From: Tipula vernalis | Taxonomy: Eukaryota > Arthropoda > Insecta > Diptera > Tipulidae | DNA length: 64,000 nucleotides | Direction: 5' to 3' | Assembly: GCA_958295665.1 (NCBI GenBank) | Contig: OY282560.1 | Coordinates: 91,798,311 to 91,862,310, forward strand | The notes under the pieces: generated by a model | Seen by the model: the letters and a program-made list of their open reading frames with translations, nothing else | The model's database searches: none | What the model was told of the DNA's origin: nothing | Translations under genes and position numbers: made by a program | In this document: piece after piece, positions 1-12,456 of the stretch | How positions within the stretch are numbered: the first letter of the stretch is position 1 | Layout: each line of letters begins with the position of its first letter

Positions 1-172
1 AAACCTATTGATAGAGGTATCAACCATCGTAATCGGACCATTTTAGATTTTTGCCGCCAAAAACTTGTGGGCTATAGCAGAGTTAATTTTCAATAAAATT
101 GAATTTTCTAAGAAATGTTTAGAAATAATCGAGCAATCAAAATGAAAATTGTCACAGCAATTACAGGTCCCG
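1..172. repeat. First monomer, 172 bp (one C lost)
   Basis: This class S unit opens the window. It reads GCCGCCAAAAAC where most copies read GCCGCCCAAAAAC, so it is one base short. The window edge coincides with the monomer phase I chose, so the array very probably continues to the left. The loss lies in the C3A5 run that also carries most other single-base length changes in the window. Confidence 0.9.
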
Positions 173-179
173 AAACCTA

Positions 180-195
180 TTGATAGAGGTATCAA
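180..195. other. Dyad 1 in the monomer: TTGATA-GAGG-TATCAA
   Basis: A perfect 6-bp inverted repeat with a 4-base spacer at monomer positions 8-23, shown in the reference copy and present in nearly every monomer. A few variants break it: A13 to T in units that follow class R, G10 to T at 24403 and 34090, and G10 to C at 43579. Whether it is a protein site or extrudes as a hairpin cannot be told from sequence. Confidence 0.85.
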
Positions 196-227
196 CCATC
201 GTAATCGGACCATTTTAGATTTTTGCC

Positions 228-245
228 GCCCAAAAACTTGTGGGC
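228..245. other. Dyad 2 in the monomer: GCCCA / TGGGC
   Basis: GCCCA and TGGGC flank an 8-base spacer at monomer positions 56-60 and 69-73, in the most G/C-rich part of the unit. In class Q monomers, G68 is T and the arms become GCCCAAAA-AC-TTTTGGGC, an 8-bp perfect stem around two bases. The C58 to T change at 24451 and 34138 breaks the basic arm. Confidence 0.85.
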
Positions 246-257
246 TATAGCAGAGTT

Positions 258-280
258 AATTTTCAATAAAATTGAATTTT
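258..280. other. A/T core with alternating AATTTT / AAAATT / AATTTT
   Basis: At monomer positions 86-108 the sequence is AATTTT, CAAT, AAAATT, G, AATTTT. The middle element is the reverse complement of both outer ones, so it can pair with either. A further overlapping dyad, TTCAAT-AAA-ATTGAA, occupies positions 90-104. Class M monomers change A98 to C, which disrupts the central element. Many C-class copies change A86 to G, which trims the first arm. Confidence 0.85.
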
Positions 281-288
281 CTAAGAAA
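278..288. other. Dyad TTTCT-A-AGAAA, altered in class F
   Basis: An 11-bp odd-centre palindrome at monomer positions 106-116. In class F and M copies, T110 becomes G. That replaces it with the 6-bp palindrome TTCGAA, a BstBI-type sequence absent from T110 copies at this position. It is a convenient physical marker separating the classes. Confidence 0.8.
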
Positions 289-319
289 TGTTTAGAAATA
301 ATCGAGCAATCAAAATGAA

Positions 320-335
320 AATTGTCACAGCAATT
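320..335. other. Dyad 4 in the monomer: AATTG-TCACAG-CAATT
   Basis: A perfect 5-bp inverted repeat with a 6-base spacer at monomer positions 148-163. Class Y copies change T151 to A and break the left arm. Class R copies change only the spacer, TCACAG to TCACGG. The variants TCACTG at the F units 57014 and 63067, and TCAGAG at the unit starting 24394, are also spacer changes. The arms are more conserved than the spacer except in class Y. Confidence 0.8.
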
Positions 336-1037
336 ACAGGTCCCGAAACCTATTGATAGAGGTATCAACCATCGTAATCGGACCATTTTAGATTTTTGCC
401 GCCCAAAAACTTGTGGGCTATAGCACAGTTAATTTTCAATAAAATTGAATTTTCTAAGAAATGTTTAGAAATAATCGAGCAATCAAATTGAAAATAGTCA
501 CAGCAATTACAGGTCCCGAAACCTATTGATAGAGGTATCAACCATCGTAATCGGACCATTTTAGATTTTTGCCGCCCAAAAACTTGTGGGCTATAGCAGA
601 GTTAATTTTCAATAAAATTGAATTTTCTAAGAAATGTTTAGAAATAATCGAGCAATCAAAATGAAAATTGTCACAGCAATTACAGGTCCCGAAACCTATT
701 GATAGAGGTATCAACCATCGTAATCGGACCATTTTAGATTTTTGCCGCCCAAAAACTTGTGGGCTATAGCAGAGTTAATTTTCAATAAAATTGAATTTTC
801 TAAGAAATGTTTAGAAATAATCGAGCAATCAAAATGAAAATTGTCACAGCAATTACAGGTCCCGAAACCTATTGATAGAGGTATCAACCATCGTAATCGG
901 ACCATTTTAGATTTTTGCCGCCCAAAAACTTGTGGGCTATAGCACAGTTAATTTTCAATAAAATTGAATTTTCTAAGAAATGTTTAGAAATAATCGAGCA
1001 ATCAAAATGAAAATTGTCACAGCAATTACAGGTCCCG

Positions 1038-1211
1038 AAACCTATTGATAGAGGTATCAACCATCGTAATCGGACCATTTTAGATTTTTGCCGCCCCAAA
1101 AACTTGTGGGCTATAGCAGAGTTAATTTTCAATAAAATTGAATTTTCTAAGAAATGTTTAGAAATAATCGAGCAATCAAAATGAAAATTGTCACAGCAAT
1201 TACAGGTCCCG
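1038..1211. repeat. 174-bp monomer (one extra C)
   Basis: This class S unit has GCCGCCCCAAAAAC, one C more than usual. Because 174 is divisible by three, the minus-strand frame that normally ends in the next monomer runs on through a second unit, giving an apparent 122-codon frame at 884-1252. This is a consequence of the length change and not evidence of coding. Confidence 0.9.
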
Positions 1212-1557
1212 AAACCTATTGATAGAGGTATCAACCATCGTAATCGGACCATTTTAGATTTTTGCCGCCCAAAAACTTGTGGGCTATAGCAGAGTTAATT
1301 TTCAATAAAATTGAATTTTCTAAGAAATGTTTAGAAATTATCGAGCAATCAAAATGAAAATTGTCACAGCAATTACAGGTCCCGAAACCTATTGATAGAG
1401 GTATCAACCATCGTAATCGGACCATTTTAGATTTTTGCCGCCCAAAAACTTGTGGGCTATAGCAGAGTTAATTTTCAATAAAATTGAATTTTCTAAGAAA
1501 TGTTTAGAAATAATCGAGCAATCAAAATGAAAATTGTCACAGCAATTACAGGTCCCG

Positions 1558-2768
1558 AAACCTATTGATAGAGGTATCAACCATCGTAATCGGACCATTT
1601 TAGATTTTTGCCGCCCAAAAACTTGTGGGCTATAGCACAGTTAATTTTCAATAAAATTGAATTTTCGAAGAAATGTTTAGAAATAATCGAGCAATCAAAA
1701 TGAAAATTGTCACAGCAATTACAGGTCCCGAAACCTATTGATAGAGGTATCAACCATCGTAATCGGACCATTTTAGATTTTTGCCGCCCAAAAACTTGTG
1801 GGCTATAGCACAGTTGATTTTCAATAAAATTGAATTTTCTAAGAAATGTTTAGAAATAATCGAGCAATCAAAATGAAAATTGTCACAGCAATTACAGGTC
1901 CCGAAACCTATTGATAGAGGTATCAACCATCGTAATCGGACCATTTTAGATTTTTGCCGCCCAAAAACTTGTGGGCTATAGCACAGTTGATTTTCAATAA
2001 CATTGAATTTTCGAAGAAATGTTTAGAAATTATCGAGCAATCAAAATGAAAATTGTCACAGCAATTACAGGTCCCGAAACCTATTGATAGAGGTATCAAC
2101 CATCGTAATCGGACCATTTTAGATTTTTGCCGCCCAAAAACTTGTGGGCTATAGCAGAGTTAATTTTCAATAAAATTGAATTTTCTAAGAAATGTTTAGA
2201 AATAATCGAGCAATCAAAATGAAAATTGTCACAGCAATTACAGGTCCCGAAACCTATTGATAGAGGTATCAACCATCGTAATCGGACCATTTTAGATTTT
2301 TGCCGCCCAAAAACTTGTGGGCTATAGCAGAGTTAATTTTCAATAAAATTGAATTTTCTAAGAAATGTTTAGAAATAATCGAGCAATCAAAATGAAAATT
2401 GTCACAGCAATTACAGGTCCCGAAACCTATTGATAGAGGTATCAACCATCGTAATCGGACCATTTTAGATTTTTGCCGCCCAAAAACTTGTGGGCTATAG
2501 CACAGTTAATTTTCAATAAAATTGAATTTTCTAAGAAATGTTTAGAAATAATCGAGCAATCAAATTGAAAATAGTCACAGCAATTACAGGTCCCGAAACC
2601 TATTGATAGAGGTATCAACCATCGTAATCGGACCATTTTAGATTTTTGCCGCCCAAAAACTTGTGGGCTATAGCACAGTTGATTTTCAATAAAATTGAAT
2701 TTTCGAAGAAATGTTTAGAAATTATCGAGCAATCAAAATGAAAATTGTCACAGCAATTACAGGTCCCG
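1558..2768. repeat. Seven-unit module F-C-M-S-S-Y-F, copy 1
   Basis: Seven consecutive monomers (1211 bp) with the class order F (A86, A128), C (G86), M (G86, T128), S, S, Y, F (G86, T128). The same order, including the sub-states at sites 86 and 128, returns at 14187 and 17474. Seven matching multi-site classes in order are unlikely by independent mutation, so this is a higher-order unit copied within the array. Confidence 0.8.
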
Positions 2769-5700
2769 AAACCTATTGATAGAGGTATCAACCATCGTAA
2801 TCGGACCATTTTAGATTTTTGCCGCCCAAAAACTTGTGGGCTATAGCAGAGTTAATTTTCAATAAAATTGAATTTTCTAAGAAATGTTTAGAAATAATCG
2901 AGCAATCAAAATGAAAATTGTCACAGCAATTACAGGTCCCGAAACCTATTGATAGAGGTATCAACCATCGTAATCGGACCATTTTAGATTTTTGCCGCCC
3001 AAAAACTTGTGGGCTATAGCAGAGTTAATTTTCAATAAAATTGAATTTTCTAAGAAATGTTTAGAAATAATCGAGCAATCAAAATGAAAATTGTCACAGC
3101 AATTACAGGTCCCGAAACCTATTGATAGAGGTATCAACCATCGTAATCGGACCATTTTAGATTTTTGCCGCCCAAAAACTTGTGGGCTATAGCAGAGTTA
3201 ATTTTCAATAAAATTGAATTTTCTAAGAAATGTTTAGAAATAATCGAGCAATCAAAATGAAAATTGTCACAGCAATTACAGGTCCCGAAACCTATTGATA
3301 GAGGTATCAACCATCGTAATCGGACCATTTTAGATTTTTGCCGCCCAAAAACTTGTGGGCTATAGCACAGTTGATTTTCAATAAAATTGAATTTTCGAAG
3401 AAATGTTTAGAAATTATCGAGCAATCAAAATGAAAATTGTCACAGCAATTACAGGTCCCGAAACCAATTGATAGAGGTATCAACCATCGTAATCGGACCA
3501 TTTTAGATTTTTGCCGCCCAAAAACTTGTGGGCTATAGCAGAGTTAATTTTCAATAAAATTGAATTTTCTAAGAAATGTTTAGAAATTATCGAGCAATCA
3601 AAATGAAAATTGTCACAGCAATTACAGGTCCCGAAACCTATTGATAGAGGTATCAACCATCGTAATCGGACCATTTTAGATTTTTGCCGCCCAAAAACTT
3701 GTGGGCTATAGCAGAGTTAATTTTCAATAAAATTGAATTTTCTAAGAAATGTTTAGAAATAATCGAGCAATCAAAATGAAAATTGTCACAGCAATTACAG
3801 GTCCCGAAACCTATTGATAGAGGTATCAACCATCGTAATCGGACCATTTTAGATTTTTGCCGCCCAAAAACTTGTGGGCTATAGCACAGTTAATTTTCAA
3901 TAAAATTGAATTTTCTAAGAAATGTTTAGAAATAATCGAGCAATCAAAATCAAAATTGTCACAGCAATTACAGGTCCCGAAACCTATTGATAGAGGTATC
4001 AACCATCGTAATCGGACCATTTTAGATTTTTGCCGCCCAAAAACTTGTGGGCTATAGCACAGTTAATTTTCAATAAAATTGAATTTTCTAAGAAATGTTT
4101 AGAAATTATCGAGCAATCAAAATGAAAATTGTCACAGCAATTACAGGTCCCGAAACCTATTGATAGAGGTATCAACCATCGTAATCGGACCATTTTAGAT
4201 TTTTGCCGCCCAAAAACTTGTGGGCTATAGCAGAGTTAATTTTAAATAAAATTGAATTTTCTAAGAAATGTTTAGAAATAATCGAGCAATCAAAATGAAA
4301 ATTGTCACAGCAATTACAGGTCCCGAAACCTATTGATAGAGGTATCAACCATCGTAATCGGACCATTTTAGATTTTTGCCGCCCAAAAACTTGTGGGCTA
4401 TAGCACAGTTAATTTTCAATAAAATTGAATTTTCTAAGAAATGTTTAGAAATTATCGAGCAATCAAAATGAAAATTGTCACAGCAATTACAGGTCCCGAA
4501 ACCTATTGATAGAGGTATCAACCATCGTAATCGGACCATTTTAGATTTTTGCCGCCCAAAAACTTGTGGGCTATAGCACAGTTGATTTTCAATAACATTG
4601 AATTTTCGAAGAAATGTTTAGAAATTATCGAGCAATCAAAATGAAAATTTTCACAGCAATTACAGGTCCCGAAACCTATTGATAGAGGTATCAACCATCG
4701 TAATCGGACCATTTTAGATTTTTGCCGCCCAAAAACTTGTGGGCTATAGCAGAGTTAATTTTCAATAAAATTGAATTTTCTAAGAAATGTTTAGAAATAA
4801 TCGAGCAATCAAAATGAAAATTGTCACAGCAATTACAGGTCCCGAAACCTATTGATAGAGGTATCAACCATCGTAATCAGACCATTTTAGATTTTTGCCG
4901 CCCAACAACTTGTGGGCTATAGCAGAGTTAATTTTCAATAAAATTGAATTTTCTAAGAAATGTTTAGAAATAATCGAGCAATCAAAATGAAAATTGTCAC
5001 AGCAATTACAGGTCCCGAAACCTATTGATAGAGGTATCAACCATCGTAATCGGACCATTTTAGATTTTTGCCGCCCAAAAACTTGTGGGCTATAGCAGAG
5101 TTAATTTTCAATAAAATTGAATTTTCTAAGAAATGTTTAGAAATTATCGAGCAATCAAAATGAAAATTGTCACAGCAATTACAGGTCCCGAAACCTATTG
5201 ATAGAGGTATCAACCATCGTAATCGGACCATTTTAGATTTTTGCCGCCCAAAAACTTGTGGGCTATAGCAGAGTTAATTTTCAATAAAATTGAATTTTCT
5301 AAGAAATGTTTAGAAATAATCGAGCAATCAAAATGAAAATTGTCACAGCAATTACAGGTCCCGAAACCTATTGATAGAGGTATCAACCATCGTAATCGGA
5401 CCATTTTAGATTTTTGCCGCCCAAAAACTTGTGGGCTATAGCACAGTTAATTTTCAATAAAATTGAATTTTCTAAGAAATGTTTAGAAATAATCGAGCAA
5501 TCAAATTGAAAATAGTCACAGCAATTACAGGTCCCGAAACCTATTGATAGAGGTATCAACCATCGTAATCGGACCATTTTAGATTTTTGCCGCCCAAAAA
5601 CTTGTGGGCTATAGCACAGTTGATTTTCAATAAAATTGAATTTTCGAAGAAATGTTTAGAAATTATCGAGCAATCAAAATGAAAATTGTCACAGCAATTA

Positions 5701-8700
5701 CAGGTCCCGAAACCTATTGATAGAGGTATCAACCATCGTAATCGGACCATTTTAGATTTTTGCCGCCCAAAAACTTGTGGGCTATAGCAGAGTTAATTTT
5801 CAATAAAATTGAATTTTCTAAGAAATGTTTAGAAATAATCGAGCAATCAAAATGAAAATTGTCACAGCAATTACAGGTCCCGAAACCTATTGATAGAGGT
5901 ATCAACCATCGTAATCGGACCATTTTAGATTTTTGCCGTCCAAAAACTTGTGGGCTATAGCAGAGTTAATTTTCAATAAAATTGAATTTTCTAAGAAATG
6001 TTTAGAAATAATCGAGCAATCAAAATGAAAATTGTCACAGCAATTACAGGTCCCGAAACCTATTGATAGAGGTATCAACCATCGTAATCGGACCATTTTA
6101 GATTTTTGCCGCCCAAAAACTTGTGGGCTATAGCACAGTTAATTTTCAATAAAATTGAATTTTCTAAGAAATGTTTAGAAATAATCGAGCAATCAAAATG
6201 AAAATTGTCACAGCAATTACAGGTCCCGAAACCTATTGATAGAGGTATCAACCATCGTAATCGGACCATTTTAGATTTTTGCCGCCCAAAAACTTGTGGG
6301 CTATAGCACAGTTAATTTTCAATAAAATTGAATTTTCTAAGAAATGTTTAGAAATAATCGAGCAATCAAAATGAAAATTGTCACAGCAATTACAGGTCCC
6401 GAAACCTATTGATAGAGGTATCAACCATCGTAATCGGACCATTTTAGATTTTTGCCGCCCAAAAACTTGTGGGCTATAGCAGAGTTAATTTTCAATAAAA
6501 TTGAATTTTCTAAGAAATGTTTAGAAATTATCGAGCAATCAAAATGAAAATTGTCACAGCAATTACAGGTCCCGAAACCTATTGATAGAGGTATCAACCA
6601 TCGTAATCGGACCATTTTAGATTTTTGCCGCCCAAAAACTTGTGGGCTATAGCAGAGTTAATTTTCAATAAAATTGAATTTTCTAAGAAATGTTTAGAAA
6701 TAATCGAGCAATCAAAATGAAAATTGTCACAGCAATTACAGGTCCCGAAACCTATTGATAGAGGTATCAACCATCGTAATCGGACCATTTTAGATTTTTG
6801 CCGCCCAAAAACTTGTGGGCTATAGCACAGTTAATTTTCAATAAAATTGAATTTTCGAAGAAATGTTTAGAAATAATCGAGCAATCAAAATGAAAATTGT
6901 CACAGCAATTACAGGTCCCGAAACCTATTGATAGAGGTATCAACCATCGTAATCGGACCATTTTAGATTTTTGCCGCCCAAAAACTTGTGGGCTATAGCA
7001 GAGTTAATTTTCAATAAAATTGAATTTTCTAAGAAATGTTTAGAAATTATCGAGCAATCAAAATGAAAATTGTCACAGCAATTACAGGTCCCGAAACCTA
7101 TTGATAGAGGTATCAACCATCGTAATCGGACCATTTTAGATTTTTGCCGCCCAAAAACTTGTGGGCTATAGCACAGTTGATTTTCAATAACATTGAATTT
7201 TCGAAGAAATGTTTAGAAATTATCGAGCAATCAAAATGAAAATTGTCACAGCAATTACAGGTCCCGAAACCTATTGATAGAGGTATCAGCCATCGTAATC
7301 GGACCATTTTAGATTTTTGCCGCCCAAAAACTTGTGGGCTATAGCAGAGTTAATTTTCAATAAAATTGAATTTTCTAAGAAATGTTTAGAAATTATCGAG
7401 CAATCAAAATGAAAATTGTCACAGCAATTACAGGTCCCGAAACCTATTGATAGAGGTATCAACCATCGTAATCGGACCATTTTAGATTTTTGCCGCCCAA
7501 AAACTTGTGGGCTATAGCAGAGTTAATTTTCAATAAAATTGAATTTTCTAAGAAATGTTTAGAAATAATCGAGCAATCAAAATGAAAATTGTCACAGCAA
7601 TTACAGGTCCCGAAACCTATTGATAGAGGTATCAACCATCGTAATCGGACCATTTTAGATTTTTGCCGCCCAAAAACTTGTGGGCTATAGCACAGTTAAT
7701 TTTCAATAAAATTGAATTTTCTAAGAAATGTTTAGAAATAATCGAGCAATCAAAATGAAAATTGTCACAGCAATTACAGGTCCCGAAACCTATTGATAGA
7801 GGTATCAACCATCGTAATCGGACCATTTTAGATTTTTGCCGCCCAAAAACTTGTGGGCTATAGCAGAGTTAATTTTCAATAAAATTGAATTTTCTAAGAA
7901 ATGTTTAGAAATTATCGAGCAATCAAAATGAAAATTGTCACAGCAATTACAGGTCCCGAAACCTATTGATAGAGGTATCAACCATCGTAATCGGACCATT
8001 TTAGATTTTTGCCGCCCAAAAACTTGTGGGCTATAGCAGAGTTAATTTTCAATAAAATTGAATTTTCTAAGAAATGTTTAGAAATAATCGAGCAATCAAA
8101 ATGAAAATTGTCACAGCAATTACAGGTCCCGAAACCTATTGATAGAGGTATCAACCATCGTAATCGGACCATTTTAGATTTTTGCCGCCCAAAAACTTGT
8201 GGGCTATAGCACAGTTAATTTTCAATAAAATTGAATTTTCGAAGAAATGTTTAGAAATAATCGAGCAATCAAAATGAAAATTGTCACAGCAATTACAGGT
8301 CCCGAAACCTATTGATAGAGGTATCAACCATCGTAATCGGACCATTTTAGATTTTTGCCGCCCAAAAACTTGTGGGCTATAGCAGAGTTAATTTTCAATA
8401 AAATTGAATTTTCTAAGAAATGTTTAGAAATAATCGAGCAATCAAAATGAAAATTGTCACAGCAATTACAGGTCCCGAAACCTATTGATAGAGGTATCAA
8501 CCATCGTAATCGGACCATTTTAGATTTTTGCCGCCCAAAAACTTGTGGGCTATAGCACAGTTAATTTTCAATAAAATTGAATTTTCTAAGAAATGTTTAG
8601 AAATAATCGAGCAATCAAATTGAAAATAGTCACAGCAATTACAGGTCCCGAAACCTATTGATAGAGGTATCAACCATCGTAATCGGACCATTTTAGATTT

Positions 8701-11591
8701 TTGCCGCCCAAAAACTTGTGGGCTATAGCACAGTTGATTTTCAATAAAATTGAATTTTCGAAGAAATGTTTAGAAATTATCGAGCAATCAAAATGAAAAT
8801 TGTCACAGCAATTACAGGTCCCGAAACCTATTGATAGAGGTATCAACCATCGTAATCGGACCATTTTAGATTTTTGCCGCCCAAAAACTTGTGGGCTATA
8901 GCAGAGTTAATTTTCAATAAAATTGAATTTTCTAAGAAATGTTTAGAAATAATCGAGCAATCAAAATGAAAATTGTCACAGCAATTACAGGTCCCGAAAC
9001 CTATTGATAGAGGTATCAACCATCGTAATCGGACCATTTTAGATTTTTGCCGCCCAAAAACATGTGGGCTATAGCACAGTTGATTTTCAATAAAATTGAA
9101 TTTTCGAAGAAATGTTTAGAAATTATCGAGCAATCAAAATGAAAATTGTCACAGCAATTACAGGTCCCGAAACCTATTGATAGAGGTATCAACCATCGTA
9201 ATCGGACCATTTAAGATTTTTGCCGCCCAAAAACTTGTGGGCTATAGCAGAGTTAATTTTCAATAAAATTGAATTTTCTAAGAAATGTTTAGAAATAATC
9301 GAGCAATCAAAATGAAAATTGTCACAGCAATTACAGGTCCCGAAACCTATTGATAGAGGTATCAACCATCGTAATCGGACCATTTTAGATTTTTGCCGCC
9401 CAAAAACTTGTGGGCTATAGCACAGTTAATTTTCAATAAAATTGAATTTTCGAAGAAATGTTTAGAAATAATCGAGCAATCAAAATGAAAATTGTCACAG
9501 CAATTACAGGTCCCGAAACCTATTGATAGAGGTATCAACCATCGTAATCGGACCATTTTAGATTTTTGCCGCCCAAAAACTTGTGGGCTATAGCACAGTT
9601 GATTTTCAATAAAATTGAATTTTCTAAGAAATGTTTAGAAATAATCGAGCAATCAAAATGAAAATTGTCACAGCAATTACAGGTCCCGAAACCTATTGAT
9701 AGAGGTATCAACCATCGTAATCGGACCATTTTAGATTTTTGCCGCCCAAAAACTTGTGGGCTATAGCACAGTTGATTTTCAATAACATTGAATTTTCGAA
9801 GAAATGTTTAGAAATTATCGAGCAATCAAAATGAAAATTGTCACAGCAATTACAGGTCCCGAAACCTATTGATAGAGGTATCAACCATCGTAATCGGACC
9901 ATTTTAGATTTTTGCCGCCCAAAAACTTGTGGGCTATAGCAGAGTTAATTTTCAATAAAATTGAATTTTCTAAGAAATGTTTAGAAATAATCGAGCAATC
10001 AAAATGAAAATTGTCACAGCAATTACAGGTCCCGAAACCTATTGATAGAGGTATCAACCATCGTAATCGGACCATTTTAGATTTTTGCCGCCCAAAAACT
10101 TGTGGGCTATAGCAGAGTTAATTTTCAATAAAATTGAATTTTCTAAGAAATGTTTAGAAATAATCGAGCAATCAAAATGAAAATTGTCACAGCAATTACA
10201 GGTCCCGAAACCTATTGATAGAGGTATCAACCATCGTAATCGGACCATTTTAGATTTTTGCCGCCCAAAAACTTGTGGGCTATAGCAGAGTTAATTTTCA
10301 ATAAAATTGAATTTTCTAAGAAATGTTTAGAAATAATCGAGCAATCAAAATGAAAATTGTCACAGCAATTACAGGTCCCGAAACCTATTGATAGAGGTAT
10401 CAACCATCGTAATCGGACCATTTTACATTTTTGCCGCCCAAAAACTTGTGGGCTATAGCACAGTTAATTTTCAATAAAATTGAATTTTCTAAGAAATGTT
10501 TAGAAATAATCGAGCAATCAAAATGAAAATTGTCACAGCAATTACAGGTCCCGAAACCTATTGATAGAGGTATGAACCATCGTAATCGGACCATTTTAGA
10601 TTTTTGCCGCCCAAAAACTTGTGGGCTATAGCAGAGTTAATTTTCAATAAAATTGAATTTTCTAAGAAATGTTTAGAAATAATCGAGCAATCAAAATGAA
10701 AATTGTCACAGCAATTACAGGTCCCGAAACCTATTGATAGAGGTATCAACCATCGTAATCGGACCATTTTAGATTTTTGCCGCCCAAAAACTTGTGGGCT
10801 ATAGCAGAGTTAATTTTCAATAAAATTGAATTTTCTAAGAAATGTTTAGAAATAATCGAGCAATCAAAATGAAAATTGTCACAGCAATTACAGGTCCCGA
10901 AACCTATTGATAGAGGTATCAACCATCGTAATCGGACCATTTTAGATTTTTGCCGCCCAAAAACTTGTGGGCTATAGCACAGTTAATTTTCAATAAAATT
11001 GAATTTTCTAAGAAATGTTTAGAAATAATCGAGCAATCAAATTGAAAATAGTCACAGCAATTACAGGTCCCGAAACCTATTGATAGAGGTATCAACCATC
11101 GTAATCGGACCATTTTAGATTTTTGCCGCCCAAAAACTTGTGGGCTATAGCACAGTTGATTTTCAATAAAATTGAATTTTCGAAGAAATGTTTAGAAATT
11201 ATCGAGCAATCAAAATGAAAATTGTCACAGCAATTACAGGTCCCGAAACCTATTGATAGAGGTATCAACCATCGTAATCGGACCATTTTAGATTTTTGCC
11301 GCCCAAAAACTTGTGGGCTATAGCAGAGTTAATTTTCAATAAAATTGAATTTTCTAAGAAATGTTTAGAAATAATCGAGCAATCAAAATGAAAATTGTCA
11401 CAGCAATTACAGGTCCCGAAACCTATTGATAGAGGTATCAACCATCGTAATCGGACCATTTTAGATTTTTGCCGCCCAAAAACTTGTGGGCTATAGCACA
11501 GTTAATTTTCAATAAAATTGAATTTTCTAAGAAATGTTTAGAAATAATCGAGCAATCAAAATGAAAATTGTCACAGCAATTACAGGTCCCG

Positions 11592-12283
11592 AAACCTATT
11601 GATAGAGGTATCAACCATCGTAATCGGACCATTTTAGATTTTTGCCGCCCAAAAACTTGTGGGCTATAACACAGTTATTTTTCAATAAAATTGAATTTTC
11701 TAAGAAATGTTTAGAAATAATCGAGCAATCAAAATGAAAATTGTCACAGCAATTACAGGTCCCGAAACCTATTGATAGAGGTATCAACCATCGTAATCGG
11801 ACCATTTTAGATTTTTGCCGCCCAAAAACTTGTGGGCTATAGCACAGTTAATTTTCAATAAAATTGAATTTTCGAAGAAATGTTTAGAAATAATCGAGCA
11901 ATCAAAATGAAAATTGTCACAGCAATTACAGGTCCCGAAACCTATTGATAGAGGTATCAACCATCGTAATCGGACCATTTTAGATTTTTGCCGCCCCAAA
12001 ACTTGTGGGCTATAGCACAGTTAATTTTCAATAAAATTGAATTTTCTAAGAAATGTTTAGAAATAATCGAGCAATCAAATTGAAAATTGTCACGGCAATT
12101 ACAGGTCCCGAAACCTATTGATTGAGGTATCAACCATCGTAATCGGACCATTTTAGATTTTTGCCGCCCAAAAACTTTTGGGCTATAGCACAGTTGATTT
12201 TCAATAAAATTGAATTTTCTAAGAAATGTTTAGAAATAATCGAGCAATCAAAATGAAAATTGTCACAGCAATTACAGGTCCCG
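11592..12283. repeat. N-F-R-Q four-unit block, first occurrence
   Basis: Monomers start at 11592 (N: A78, C81, T87), 11765 (F: A86, A128), 11938 (R: T143, G157) and 12111 (Q: T13, T68). The same four classes in the same order appear at 48191, 50440, 55457 and 59782, where they are part of larger repeated blocks. The block is isolated here, about 36 kb from its nearest full relative. The R unit has an A to C change in the C3A5 run, reading GCCCCAAAAC near 11996. Confidence 0.85.
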
Positions 12284-12456
12284 AAACCTATTGATAGAGG
12301 TATCAACCATCGTAATCGGACCATTTTAGATTTTTGCCGCCCAAAAACTTGTGGGCTATAGCACAGTTAATTTTCAATAAAATTGAATTTTCTAAGAAAT
12401 GTTTAGAAATAATCGAGCAATCAAAATGAAAATTGTCACAGCAATTACAGGTCCCG

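Larger units (their letters stand above)
173..345. repeat. Reference class S monomer, 173 bp
   Basis: This is the first full-length copy and serves as the coordinate reference for monomer positions 1-173. Class S is one of the two most frequent backgrounds in the array; the other is class C. It carries G81, A86, T110 and A128, with TGATAG near the start and CAGGTCCCG at the end. About 34% of its bases are G or C. The stretch from position 84 to 130 is very A/T-rich, with only a handful of G or C bases. A length of 173 bp is close to one nucleosome plus linker, which is common for satellites, but nothing here demonstrates nucleosome phasing. Confidence 0.95.
1..11591. repeat. Array zone 1: S, Y, F, C and M monomers
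   Basis: About 67 monomers, mostly class S, interspersed with C, F, Y and M. Class Y starts at 346, 2423, 5364, 8478 and 10900. Class M starts at 1904, 4499, 7094 and 9689, and these four are spaced by exactly 15 units (2595 bp). In this zone Y is followed by a G86/G110/T128 F monomer in every case except the first. No N, Q, R, V, P or W copies occur before 11592. There is no gene or unique DNA in the zone. Confidence 0.9.

Noticed and set aside
173..345. Monomer as an old dimer of two half-units
   Set aside because: The halves share only short words such as TAATCG followed by A or GA. That is too little to claim a common origin.
884..1252. A 122-codon minus-strand frame
   Set aside because: It exists only because the monomer at 1038 is 174 bp, which keeps frame and joins two copies of the usual 64-codon frame.
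3857..4057. A 66-codon plus-strand frame
   Set aside because: A single G to C change (AAAATCAAAATTG near 3950) removes a stop in one monomer. No other copy has it.
1904..9861. A clean 15-unit higher-order repeat across the first 10 kb
   Set aside because: Only the M monomers are in register. The order of the other classes differs between intervals, so I report the spacing as an observation and not as a defined higher-order repeat.
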